From Pseudomonas capsici (GTDB taxonomy: Bacteria; Pseudomonadota; Gammaproteobacteria; Pseudomonadales; Pseudomonadaceae), in NCBI RefSeq assembly GCF_017165765.1, contig NZ_JAFGZD010000006.1, positions 62,001 to 126,000 on the forward strand: DNA of 64,000 bases. Direction: 5' to 3'. The first letter of the stretch is position 1. Each line of letters opens with the position of its first letter. Both the position numbers and the translations under genes were made by a program. Positions 25,787 to 34,657 of the stretch are shown here, piece by piece. The notes beneath the pieces are model-generated. The model saw nothing but the letters and a program-made list of their open reading frames with translations. It ran no database searches and had not been told where the DNA came from.

Positions 25787-27616
25787 ATGAGCATTCTCAA
25801 TGGACCACGATTGAATTTCTGGGGTGGCATCAGCACGGATGTGAGTGTGCCGAACAATTCGGCGACTCTCGATGAGAACAACAATACAAAGTTCAATCTG
25901 TTCGACGTGACCACCTCCACCATTGCTCCAGAGGCACAGCCTTACACCGATGAGCAATTGAATGAAAAGATCAACGCGCCCTCCAGCTCTCCTCCAACCA
26001 CCGGTTATACCAAAGGCGGCTGGAATCACTATGGCCAGCATCTCGTGACCATGGACACGCAGATCAGTTCGCAAGGCAATCCAGGGGCCATCAACACCAG
26101 TGGCGATCAGATAGGGCAACCGGTCTATCTGCTCGGCTCGCTGGATCCGGCAACCGGCCAGAGCGGCTCATCCGGACCGATGATGGTGGATCTGGACCCG
26201 ACCTCAATGTACACCACCCAAATATTTGTCGGTGGCTTGCAGATCGGTAACAGCGACGATGTACAGCTGTTGATTCGGTGCAATAGCGTATGCAGCAGCA
26301 TGGATGTGAAGCAGAGGCTCCTGGGACCAGAGAGCATGGATGCGCCCGGATCCTGTTACTTCAGCGGCACATTCCAGCTGACCTTTCCGTTAAACAGTAT
26401 CGTCAGTTACAACCAGAACAGCGAAATCCTGCAGTCGATCATAAAGGCACCCGGTGCAACCGGTATCGTCTTGCGCTTTGTCATGTTCGAGATGTGCCCG
26501 ACCATGACCACGCCACAACTGGACGCAGATTATGCCGCCAGGAAGTTCTCCTCCAACCCTAGTATCGGCAGGGTCATAGGCACCCTGGCACCGGCTTTTG
26601 CCGACGAACCGGTCACCTGCCCGGCGGGTCGACAATTGGTCAACCAATACACCCAAAACACCGGTTTCGCGACCCTCAATGACAACGGTCTATTGAGTAT
26701 CGATATGGTGAACCTCATTCCCAAGCAGACGTTCAGGGCAGATCGTGTGGGTATCACCAGCCCTATAGGTCCCAACGCCGATTACGGACCTATCAGTTTC
26801 TGCGTCGGCACTACGCCCCTGACAACCTTGGCAATCTTGCCGGCGGACAGTGAATATGCGCTGAACTACTACCTGTACGGTGGCATCGTGGATTTGCTTC
26901 TGGATGCCAGCCAGACGTCCCAGGTAAAAACCCAGCCCCTCTCCATAACGGCTCCCAATCAGGTGCTCGACACCTGGAAAGGCCAGGAAACAAAACTGAA
27001 TATTACCGAGTCGGTTTATCGACTATATACCGACCAGCGAAATATCTATCTGGAAGACCACCCCACTGGCCTGACTATTCCATTGCAGGTCAGGTATCTG
27101 GGTGGGCCTGTTCCCTCCGACACCGCTATTGGAGTCTCGATTGGCAAAACCCTCGACTGCCTGAACTATCTCCCATCGGTATCAGTACCCGCCCATCAGC
27201 TTGCGGTCGATATCGATATCACTCTTAAAACCGGGACCGAAGCCTTGGCGGGTTTCAGCGTATTGACCTACACCGTCGTCGATAAGGCGAGCCATAGTAT
27301 CTCGTCGTACTTCACCAACTTCCGCAAATACTCCCAGACAGACTTCGGCATCGCCAAAGGCAGCATCATCACCTGGGATCAGGTATACCCCAACGTGCTG
27401 CGCTTTCACTATCTGGCCTTCCCTGCCATGTCCCGTTATGTACCGCTTAACCAGCCAAATGCAGTCATGGGGGCCAAGGACGCCATTCTCAGACGTATAT
27501 CGGACAATTACAAAGGCACCACCCTGTACATGCCAGTGGTTCGCTCGATGTCGCCCAGTCAGCGCGCCTTGTTGAGCGCCTACCTGACAGGCACGCCCTG
27601 GCAGCCGTTGCCATGA
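25787..27616 (+). CDS. Large leaderless protein, ebo-linked (paralogue 2)
   Basis: A 609-residue protein with no signal peptide or membrane helix. The N-terminal MSILNGPRLNFWGGISTDVS and the C-terminal MSRYVPLN ... LYMPVVRSMSPSQRALL match the ends of the 797-residue protein at 21081-23474. The central regions differ, and about 190 residues are missing here. No enzyme motif was recognised. It starts three bases after the CxxCH gene and its stop overlaps the beta-propeller gene as ATGA, so all are one transcript. Partner of the adjacent secreted protein by gene order; how a leaderless protein would meet it is unclear. Confidence 0.7.
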   Translation: MSILNGPRLNFWGGISTDVSVPNNSATLDENNNTKFNLFDVTTSTIAPEAQPYTDEQLNEKINAPSSSPPTTGYTKGGWNHYGQHLVTMDTQISSQGNPGAINTSGDQIGQPVYLLGSLDPATGQSGSSGPMMVDLDPTSMYTTQIFVGGLQIGNSDDVQLLIRCNSVCSSMDVKQRLLGPESMDAPGSCYFSGTFQLTFPLNSIVSYNQNSEILQSIIKAPGATGIVLRFVMFEMCPTMTTPQLDADYAARKFSSNPSIGRVIGTLAPAFADEPVTCPAGRQLVNQYTQNTGFATLNDNGLLSIDMVNLIPKQTFRADRVGITSPIGPNADYGPISFCVGTTPLTTLAILPADSEYALNYYLYGGIVDLLLDASQTSQVKTQPLSITAPNQVLDTWKGQETKLNITESVYRLYTDQRNIYLEDHPTGLTIPLQVRYLGGPVPSDTAIGVSIGKTLDCLNYLPSVSVPAHQLAVDIDITLKTGTEALAGFSVLTYTVVDKASHSISSYFTNFRKYSQTDFGIAKGSIITWDQVYPNVLRFHYLAFPAMSRYVPLNQPNAVMGAKDAILRRISDNYKGTTLYMPVVRSMSPSQRALLSAYLTGTPWQPLP

Positions 27617-28707
27617 GTGCCCAACCCATGGCTATGGAGAGCCTGATGACTGTGCCCATTGAAATTCCCGCCCGTCCCGTTGAGCGTCTGTGCGCCAGTA
27701 CTTTCATTGCCGAAGGTTTGCTGAACCCGCGAGGCCTGTGTACCGGGCCGGATGGCAACCTGCTGCTGACCGAAGCCGGATCGGGGCTGCCCGATGCGCC
27801 TTTGAGCGGTCGCATCAGCGTGCTGCGCCCTGATCCGAAAAACCCGGGGGCTTATCTGCCTGCCGAACCTCTGGCCCAAGGCTTTCGCGCCATGAACATG
27901 CAGCCTCGCATGCTGCGGGACGAAATCATGGGCGTTTCGGATATCGCCTGGGGTGACGGGCGCTTTCTGGTCAGCCAGACCGACTATGTGCAGGGCTCGA
28001 AGATCCTGGATATCCAGTACTCGCCGCCCGAGCCGGTATTCCGCAGCCAGGGCAACCTGAACTCCCTGTGCTATCACCCCACCCGTCATAGCTGGCTGGC
28101 AGTCAAGCCCGATACCAACCAGCTGGTGGAGTTCAGGCACGGCAACGAAAACGAACTCATCCTGACCCAATTGCCCGATCTGGCTCAGGGGCAGGAAGCG
28201 GTGCCCGTGACTCTGGTTTATGAACCGAAGACCGGAGCCGTCCTGATCAGCCTGTTTTCCGGAGAGTTGCGCGCCGACCCCGAGCGTCAGGGCATCGACT
28301 TTGTCGACAGGGCCGGCCAGGTCATCCGGGTCTGGCCCGACACCGGCAAGATCGAACTGCTGATCAGCGGACTGCAACTGCCCACCGGCCTGGCCATTCG
28401 CCCGGATGGCAGCGTACTGGTGCTGGAACTGTGCGACCGGCTGCTGCAACCTTTGCGCCCCGAATGGGCCGGCGAACCCTTGCATGGAGGTTTCGAGCGG
28501 TTCAGCGGCAGATTATTGAGCTGCGATTTGCAAACCCGGGACATCACCGTCCTCGCCACAGGGCTGGATACCCCTTCCAACCTGTGCCTTGTGGAGAATG
28601 CCGTGATCGTCAGTGAAGGCATGGGGCTCACCGGGCGTCTGCTGCCCGGTCGGGAAAATACAGTGGTGCCACTGACCGGGAGATTGCGGCGAGTGCATGT
28701 ATTGTAG
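27613..28707 (+). CDS. Beta-propeller protein (SMP-30/NHL-like), ebo-linked
   Basis: A 364-residue protein built of repeated propeller-like strands: GLLNPRGLCTGPDGNLLLTEAG, then IMGVSDIAWGDGRFLVSQ, LQLPTGLAIRPDGSVLVLEL and GLDTPSNLCLVENAVIVSEG. The recurrent L-P/S-x-G/N-L pattern is typical of SMP-30, NHL or ScyD-like six-bladed propellers. No signal peptide is seen. It is the last gene of the operon, coupled to the previous stop, and a strong hairpin follows. Propeller proteins also accompany ebo genes in scytonemin loci, but I do not claim orthology. Confidence 0.75.
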   Translation: MSAQPMAMESLMTVPIEIPARPVERLCASTFIAEGLLNPRGLCTGPDGNLLLTEAGSGLPDAPLSGRISVLRPDPKNPGAYLPAEPLAQGFRAMNMQPRMLRDEIMGVSDIAWGDGRFLVSQTDYVQGSKILDIQYSPPEPVFRSQGNLNSLCYHPTRHSWLAVKPDTNQLVEFRHGNENELILTQLPDLAQGQEAVPVTLVYEPKTGAVLISLFSGELRADPERQGIDFVDRAGQVIRVWPDTGKIELLISGLQLPTGLAIRPDGSVLVLELCDRLLQPLRPEWAGEPLHGGFERFSGRLLSCDLQTRDITVLATGLDTPSNLCLVENAVIVSEGMGLTGRLLPGRENTVVPLTGRLRRVHVL

Positions 28708-28726
28708 AAACATAAGGATTCTCTAG

Positions 28727-28755
28727 TTCAGCACAGCGCCGTCTGCTGTGCTGAA
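28727..28755. terminator. Hairpin ending the ebo operon
   Basis: A perfect 11-bp stem (TTCAGCACAGC / GCTGTGCTGAA) with a 7-base loop lies 20 bp after the last stop codon. There is no long T-run after it, so termination may be partial, but the position fits the end of the long transcript. Confidence 0.65.
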
Positions 28756-28814
28756 ATAGTCCACCACTACCGCCAAAATCAGCAACCAGTCCCATGAGTC
28801 AGATGAGCTTTTTA

Positions 28815-29756
28815 GGCTCTGTATGAAAACCTTTGAAACCCCGTCGCAGCCACTAGTGGCCTGATTTTCCGTAGAGTTCTCGCCTTTTAAGCGAGGGATT
28901 CTGCCATGCCCAAGCGATACGAACTTTCCGACGCAGATTGGGAACTAGTCGCTGATCTTTTTACTGCTCATCGTCGTACTGGGCGCCCAAGAGCCGAGGA
29001 TCGCTTGATGCTCAATGGCGTGTTGTGGGTGCTTTGCTCGGGGGCAGCCTGGAGGGACATGCCTGAGCGGTTCGGGCCATGGTCGACGGTCTATCAGCGC
29101 TTTCGAGATTGGCGCAACCAGGGCACCTTCAACAAAATGCTCAAACGATTGCACGTCAAGCTCAATGCCCAAGGACTGATTGACTTGAACACCTGGTGCA
29201 TCGACTCAACGGCCGTTAGGGCCACCCGAGCCTCTTCTGGGGCAGGTCAAAAAGGTGGCCGCAAGAACCGAGGGACCACGCGCTTGGACGAAGTCGGGGT
29301 GGGTTAACGACGAAAATTCACATGGTCAGTGACGCCTGCGGCGTACCGCTGCACTTCAGGCTCTCAGGCGGGCAAGTCAGCGACATTTCACAGGCTCAGC
29401 CACTGCTGGATGGTGTGCACATTCTCTCTAATCGAGGTCGGCCACGTAAGAGATGCCGTTGGCTATTGGCCGATAAGGGCTATGACGCGGAGTCCTTGCG
29501 GCAGTATTGCGACCGCTATCGAATGCAGCCGGTGATTCCGCTGCGTGACATGAAACGCAAACCCAAACCGGGTTTACCACGGCTGTTTAACAGGCCCAAG
29601 TATCGATAGCGCAACGCTATTGAGCGGCTATTTGGCTGGCTAAAGGAGCACCGTCGCCTGGCGACACGCTACTGCAAACTGGCGGAAAGCTTTGCAGCGA
29701 TGGTCACACTCGCTTGCTGGCGGCGGTGTCTACGACATTACTTTTCGTACACTGCC
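28815..29756 (+). mobile_element. IS5-family (IS427-group-like) insertion sequence
   Basis: A 942-bp element with imperfect terminal inverted repeats: GGCTCTGTATGAAAA at 28815-28829 and TTTTCGTACACTGCC at 29742-29756, 12 of 15 paired. It is flanked by TA on both sides (28813-28814, 29757-29758), the expected target duplication. It carries one transposase in two frames that is additionally broken by a stop. It sits just after the ebo operon and before an AT-rich orphan gene. Confidence 0.8.
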
Positions 29757-29759
29757 TAG
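28906..29759 (+). pseudogene. IS5-family transposase, frameshift plus nonsense codon
   Basis: The first frame (28906-29307) holds the N-terminal part: MPKRYELSDADWELVADLF, GVLWVLCSGAAWRDMPERFG and the first catalytic Asp in WCIDSTAVRA. The rest reads in the -1 frame (HALGRSRGGLTTKIHMVSD, then the second Asp in LLADKGYDAE). The switch falls near an A5 run at about 29250, where IS427-type elements may shift frame naturally. A TAG at 29607-29609 replaces the normal Gln of PKYRQRN. The remaining frame to 29759 carries the Glu of NAIERLFGWLKEHRRLATRY. The final stop uses the flanking TA. The nonsense codon makes the element probably inactive. Confidence 0.8.
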
Positions 29760-30063
29760 GGTTGAAAGTACGCTTATAAAGACGTGAAAGGATCGAATCT
29801 GCCCACTCCACTATGGTCCTGTGATGCCCCTGATTGTTAGCTTCTGAGCGGCAAAAGCTAATTTCGGAGATCCTTGACTCCCAGAAAACCCTCCGTGCAA
29901 TACGGGAAGACACGTACCTATCTCACCTCAGAAGATATTTGCAATCCACCATTACTGGCCGAGAGCGCTAGGCTAGAAAGACCAATATGCTGCGATGACC
30001 ATTGACTTTTTAGACCATAAAAATGCATTTTAGTCGACTCACGCACCAAAAGGCATTATCGAC
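29760..30063. other. Non-coding gap after the IS
   Basis: About 300 bp with no convincing gene on either strand. Composition shifts from mixed to AT-rich toward the right, and the last 60 bases probably contain the promoter of the AT-rich orphan gene (TTGACT and AT-rich stretches near 30002-30030). Short open frames here are not supported by a ribosome-binding site or homology. Confidence 0.5.
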
Positions 30064-30735
30064 ATGGAACAACCTTCAGAGCCTATAATTGTCGGCACAG
30101 AGTTCAAATCTCCGTATCAATGGGCAGCGAAGATCGCACCAAACAACCTACTGATACCCTATAAAAATGCGTTATTATGGCTTGAGGGCATGGCCTTCAA
30201 CTCCATTGAGGATCTAGAAGAAAAAATAAAAGAGGTAATATATTACCAAGAGCATGGAAGCATGCCCTACGAAACAACTCCAGCGCCTTTTACCACAAAC
30301 AACAACAACACACCCCAAACCTCCTCACCGGACACAAACACAACGGAATGGAACACCGTAAAAGCCTCCTCCCGTAAAAAAACCGTCCACAAACCCAAAA
30401 TCACAGATGATGAATTGGCAACCCAAATAATGCGTCGAGCACATAATATATTTAAAAATTCCTGGAACTACGCCGGACCAACATTAAGAATTAGCGACGT
30501 TTACGAGCATTTCAACAAATACAAATCAAGCTACAACTCCAACACCTTAAAAAACAAAATAAGACTTGAGATGATTAAAAGCACATACACAATAAAAGCT
30601 GGCTACCACTACGAAGTTGGCAGCAGTTTCGGAAAAGGCAACGGCTTCAACATAAAGATCAAAAAAACATTCAAAGACCAGTCAAAGCAAGCAGAAGAAA
30701 AAGCTTTCGCTCAGGTACATATAACTTGGGAGTAG
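30064..30735 (+). CDS. AT-rich orphan gene of unknown function
   Basis: A 223-residue protein with codon use unlike every neighbour: many AAA, ATA and AAT codons and far lower GC. This marks it as acquired. The N-terminal third is acidic and hydrophobic (NNLLIPYKNALLWLEGMAFNSIEDLEEKIKEV). A low-complexity Thr/Asn/Pro linker spans about residues 78-105. The C-terminal part is basic (Lys-rich, ending IKIKKTFKDQSKQAEEKAFAQVHITWE). No domain is recognised and no partner gene is adjacent. It lies between the IS and the TonB receptor. Confidence 0.6.
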   Translation: MEQPSEPIIVGTEFKSPYQWAAKIAPNNLLIPYKNALLWLEGMAFNSIEDLEEKIKEVIYYQEHGSMPYETTPAPFTTNNNNTPQTSSPDTNTTEWNTVKASSRKKTVHKPKITDDELATQIMRRAHNIFKNSWNYAGPTLRISDVYEHFNKYKSSYNSNTLKNKIRLEMIKSTYTIKAGYHYEVGSSFGKGNGFNIKIKKTFKDQSKQAEEKAFAQVHITWE

Positions 30736-30897
30736 CTCCATGGTGAGACTGATGAATAACTCCCTCAGTCGTAAACTGCATATCAATATTTTTCCCAAAT
30801 GGATTATTGCAGTGAATGCCGCAAGTGACGCCATCCCTCTGTCCGGCATCGAATACCTATTCTGCGGCACAGTGGTCGTTCTCAAGGAACAAGGCAT

Positions 30898-33069
30898 ATG
30901 CACTTGCAACACTCCCTCCCTTTCCCTCTCTCGCGTCTGAACACGGCCAGGCTGCTCGGGTTCAGCGCTGCTCTCGCCTGCGCCAATCTCGTTCAGGCTC
31001 AGAATGGCGATGCCAATACCGTCAACCTGGCCGATATCGAGGTGTCGGCCGGTACGGTCAGCGCAGCCGAGGCGTCACGGGAGCAAGGGAAGAAAGTACC
31101 GGGAGCCACCAATGTCGTGGACCTGAACGATGTCGAGCAAGGCCGTGTGGCCAACAATGAAGATGTCTTCAGGTATCAGCCCGGCATCTATGCCAAGGCC
31201 GCCAACAACGAAGGCGCGAAGATTTCCATTCGCGGCTCGGGCATCAACCGGGCACCGGGCGCACATGCTTCCGGACTGTTTGAAATGCTCGACGGTCTGC
31301 CGCTGACCGGCCCTGGCGGTACACCGTATGAACTGAAGGAACCTCTGTGGCTGAGCCATGTGGACGTGCGCCGCGGTGCCAACGGCTTCGATCAGGGTTC
31401 TCTGGCGCTGGGCGGCTCGATCAATTACCTGACCCGCACCGGCCATGACGCACCAAAACTGCAACTGCGTTACGAAGCCGGTAGCCACGGCTACGCCAAG
31501 CGTCAGATCAGTTCCGGGCAGGTTCTGGGGGATCTGGATTACTACGTCAGCCTGACCGACTCGAACTATGACGGTTTTCAGGATCAGAGTTCCGGCGGCA
31601 GCAAAGGCATTGCCGCCAATGTCGGCTACCGCTTCAACCCGAATATCGAGACCCGCTTTTACTTCCGCTACCGGGAAACCGATAACGACACACCGGGTCG
31701 ACTCACCAAAGACCAGATCCGGCACGACCCGCGTGCCGCAAACTCGCTCAATGTGGCCCGCGACTCCAAACGCCTGCAACCGGGCAGCACCTGGCTGGCC
31801 AACAAGACCACGTTTTACCTGGATGACGACTCCAGAGTGGAAGCCGGTCTGGTCTATCACGACTATCCCATGGACCTGCGCGAAGGCACCAACCGCCTGA
31901 AAGTCGCCTACACCGATATCAGTGGCACGCTGAACTACATTCGTCAGGACCAGTTGGCCGGGCATCAAAGCATCACCACCATCGGCCTGCGTACCACCAA
32001 AGGTCTGCCGAACAATGGTGCCTCCGAATACGTGCGGATTCCCACAGGCAACACCGCCGGTTTTGCCGTTGGCACCAAGACTCGGGATTACAGCTACCTG
32101 GGTTCCGACACGGCGCTGCACCTTGGCAACGATCTGGAGCTGGTCCCGGACTTGTGGCTGACCACCGGTATCGCAGCCATCTATACCCGCCGCGAGACGG
32201 AAGTGACTTACCCTGAGGTCAACGACCCGGTCAGCACCCATGACTGGGATTACGCCGCCCGCCTCGGCCTTCGCTACGAGTTCACGCCGCAATTGCAGGT
32301 GTACGGCAACCTCAGCCGTTCGGTGGAGCCGCCTCATGCATGGTCGATGATCTGGGGCTCGAACAAATTCTTCCCAGCCGGAAGTGGAGCCGCGACCGGT
32401 CTGCAACGGGCAGGCGTGAAACTGGAAAACCAGACCGCCACCACCCTGGAACTGGGCGGACGCGGGGAAAGCGAAATCGGACGCTGGGACCTTGCCTGGT
32501 ATTACTCGCAGGTACGCCATGAGTTGCTGAGCATCGAAACCCAGGCCGCCACCCTGACCACTTCGCAGATCATTGCGGAATCCAATGCCAGCCCGACCAT
32601 TCACCAAGGGGTCGAAGCCAGCCTGGACAGTACGCTGTGGCAAGGCGGCGCGGCCGGCAAGCTGGCCTTGCTCCAGGCTTATACCTACAGCGACTTCCAT
32701 TACCGTGATGACGACCGATTCGGTGACAACCAGTTGGCCGGCATCCCGAAACACTACTATCAGGCTCAACTGCGCTACAGCCATCCCACCGGCTTCTACG
32801 TCGGGCTGAACACCGAGCATGCGTCAAGAATTGCCGTGGACTATGCCAATTCCTTCTACGCAGACGCCTACACCTTGCTGGGGGCAACACTGGGTTATGC
32901 CTCGCCCAAGGATGACTGGCAGACCTGGCTGGATCTGCGCAACCTGACCAACAAGCGCTATGCCAGTACCGTGACACCGGGTTATGACGACCGAGGACAG
33001 GATGTGGCGCGCTCGACGCCGGGCGATGGCCTGGGTGTCTATGCCGGGGTTTCCTGGAGTCTGCGCTGA
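30898..33069 (+). CDS. TonB-dependent outer-membrane receptor
   Basis: A 723-residue receptor with an N-terminal export signal (hydrophobic stretch LLGFSAALACANLVQA), a plug domain (about 45-175: NEDVFRYQPGIYAKAAN, ISIRGSGINRAPGAH, VDVRRGANGFDQGSLALGGSINY) and a 22-strand barrel that ends in an aromatic-type strand GVYAGVSWSLR. The FecA-like features are the RGSGI box and GANGF. The ligand could be a siderophore or another scarce nutrient. No Fur box was seen upstream, and no TonB-linked sigma/anti-sigma pair lies nearby. AAGGAA precedes ATG 30898. Confidence 0.9.
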   Translation: MHLQHSLPFPLSRLNTARLLGFSAALACANLVQAQNGDANTVNLADIEVSAGTVSAAEASREQGKKVPGATNVVDLNDVEQGRVANNEDVFRYQPGIYAKAANNEGAKISIRGSGINRAPGAHASGLFEMLDGLPLTGPGGTPYELKEPLWLSHVDVRRGANGFDQGSLALGGSINYLTRTGHDAPKLQLRYEAGSHGYAKRQISSGQVLGDLDYYVSLTDSNYDGFQDQSSGGSKGIAANVGYRFNPNIETRFYFRYRETDNDTPGRLTKDQIRHDPRAANSLNVARDSKRLQPGSTWLANKTTFYLDDDSRVEAGLVYHDYPMDLREGTNRLKVAYTDISGTLNYIRQDQLAGHQSITTIGLRTTKGLPNNGASEYVRIPTGNTAGFAVGTKTRDYSYLGSDTALHLGNDLELVPDLWLTTGIAAIYTRRETEVTYPEVNDPVSTHDWDYAARLGLRYEFTPQLQVYGNLSRSVEPPHAWSMIWGSNKFFPAGSGAATGLQRAGVKLENQTATTLELGGRGESEIGRWDLAWYYSQVRHELLSIETQAATLTTSQIIAESNASPTIHQGVEASLDSTLWQGGAAGKLALLQAYTYSDFHYRDDDRFGDNQLAGIPKHYYQAQLRYSHPTGFYVGLNTEHASRIAVDYANSFYADAYTLLGATLGYASPKDDWQTWLDLRNLTNKRYASTVTPGYDDRGQDVARSTPGDGLGVYAGVSWSLR

Positions 33070-33117
33070 GATGACATGCTCCCCATCGGCTTGCCCTGTG
33101 CAAGCGATGGGGACCGG

Positions 33118-33666
33118 TCAGAAGTTTGCAGGCGTGTTGGCGCTGATGATTTCGGCCTCGTCCTGGCCGATATTGCGGAAACGATGGGGCAAGGTGGTGG
33201 GGAAATAATAGCCATCCCCGGCAGTCAGGATATTGATCTGTCCATCGATGGTCAGCTCGATTGTCCCGCGAGTGACCAGACCGCACTCCTCGCCTTCGGC
33301 ATGCACGATGGGTTCGTCACCGGAACTGGCACCCGGCGCGTATTGCTCACGCAGAAAACGCATCTGCCGGCTCGGCAGCGTCGCGCCGACCAGCAAGAGG
33401 CGCAGTCCGTTACGCCCCAGATCGGGCTGATCACTGGCGCGAAACACATACTGGTCCTGTCCGGGCGGCTGATCGAAGGTGAAGAAATCCGCCAGGGTCA
33501 TGGGAATGCCCTCGAGCAGTTTCTTGAGAGAACTGACCGAAGGACTTACCCGATTCTGCTCGATCAGAGAGATCGTGGCATTGGTCACACCGCTGCGTCT
33601 GGCCAGCTCGCGCTGAGACAACTTGTAGCTTTCGCGTACCAGCTTGAGTCGTGCTCCCGTGTCCAT
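33118..33666 (-). CDS. XRE-cupin transcriptional regulator (PuuR-like)
   Basis: A 182-residue regulator. The N-terminal helix-turn-helix is LKLVRESYKLSQRELARRSGV ... NATISLIEQNRVSPSVSSL (about residues 7-62), followed by a cupin sensor domain (about 108-178: GDEPIVHAEGEECGLVTRG, GDGYYFPTTLPHRFRNIG). It lies downstream of, and on the same strand as, a gamma-glutamyl-GABA hydrolase gene, which is the usual company of PuuR-type polyamine regulators. The effector is not proven. It is convergent with the TonB receptor. Confidence 0.88.
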   Translation of the reverse strand: MDTGARLKLVRESYKLSQRELARRSGVTNATISLIEQNRVSPSVSSLKKLLEGIPMTLADFFTFDQPPGQDQYVFRASDQPDLGRNGLRLLLVGATLPSRQMRFLREQYAPGASSGDEPIVHAEGEECGLVTRGTIELTIDGQINILTAGDGYYFPTTLPHRFRNIGQDEAEIISANTPANF

Positions 33667-33780
33667 AGCCGCCTTACATGAGAAATATCCGGTGAATTAG
33701 GCGCGGTTGATGGCAGACACCACACCCCCACAAAAGCCGCGTATTAAATCACGTTTGCCAGCGTACGGAACATCGTCCGG

Positions 33781-34536
33781 CTATCGCTGGCTGCGGCGTT
33801 GCGCATAAACCTGACAGGCTTCACGAAATGCCTCGAACAGGCGCAACGACACCGGATTGTCCAGAAACTGCCACTCGGGATGCCACTGCACGCCCAGCAC
33901 GAATCCGGGCGCTGAAGGCATGGAAACCGCTTCGACCAGACCATCCGGTGCCAGGGCTTCTGCACGCAACTCTCCCGCCAGCCGGTCGATGCCCTGGCTA
34001 TGCAGGCTGTTGACCTCAAAACCGGGAGCCAGCCCAAGCGAATCCAGAACGCCGCCAGGCCGCACCTGTACAGCATGCTGCGGGGCATATTGCTCTTCCA
34101 GCAGCTCGCTTTTCGGCTCGCGATGGTCCATGTAGTCCGGCAGTTCATGGACACGCTGGTGCAGGCTGCCCCCCAGGGCCACGTTCAGTTCCTGAAAGCC
34201 CCGGCAGATACAGAAAACCGGCACCCCCCTGGCAATGGCCTGCCGCAGCAGCGGCAAGGTATTGCGATCACGAAACACATCATGTTGGGTACCTTCGGCG
34301 CTGGGCGCGCCCTGATAGTGGCGCGGCTCGACATTGGAGGGCGAACCGGTAAACAGCAGGCCATCCAGATGCGCCAGCAACTGCACAGGATCGGTTGGCG
34401 TGGTCAACGCAGGCAAGACCACAGGAATACCGGCAAACGCGGCTGCTTCGACATATTTGTCACCTGCCGTATGGGACGAATATTTGCCCAGTTGTTGACG
34501 ACACGCGGTAACGCCAATCATGGGAAGGTTCGACAT
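33781..34536 (-). CDS. Class I glutamine amidotransferase, gamma-glutamyl-GABA hydrolase type
   Basis: A 251-residue cytosolic enzyme of the PuuD/SpuA family, which releases GABA or related amines from gamma-glutamyl conjugates in polyamine breakdown. The nucleophile elbow FCICRGFQELNVALGG contains the catalytic Cys. The His/Glu partners are in FVLGVQWHPEWQ. The oxyanion region is LDGLLFTGSPSNVEP. Length matches the family. It is followed 114 bp downstream by an XRE-cupin regulator on the same strand. The other genes of the pathway are not in the window. Confidence 0.85.
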   Translation of the reverse strand: MSNLPMIGVTACRQQLGKYSSHTAGDKYVEAAAFAGIPVVLPALTTPTDPVQLLAHLDGLLFTGSPSNVEPRHYQGAPSAEGTQHDVFRDRNTLPLLRQAIARGVPVFCICRGFQELNVALGGSLHQRVHELPDYMDHREPKSELLEEQYAPQHAVQVRPGGVLDSLGLAPGFEVNSLHSQGIDRLAGELRAEALAPDGLVEAVSMPSAPGFVLGVQWHPEWQFLDNPVSLRLFEAFREACQVYAQRRSQR

Positions 34537-34657
34537 GATTCAACCTCTTCGACGATGTGCGAGGGCCTGTAAAGCCGCTATCGCGTTCAATGGCATGAGT
34601 CTAAGATAGTCATTACTGCAATTGGCATGGGCATTCTGGCAATGGAAATATGCAGCG

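Noticed and set aside
24263..26119. 618-codon open frame on the minus strand
   Set aside because: It lies antisense to the secreted CxxCH gene and its neighbours, lacks a ribosome-binding site and family motifs, and has the composition of a shadow frame in GC-rich DNA.
29704..29913. 69-codon open frame across the IS right end
   Set aside because: It crosses the inverted repeat and lacks a start signal; it is chance coding.
31075..32820. 581-codon open frame on the minus strand
   Set aside because: It is antisense to the TonB receptor, whose plug and barrel motifs are unmistakable.
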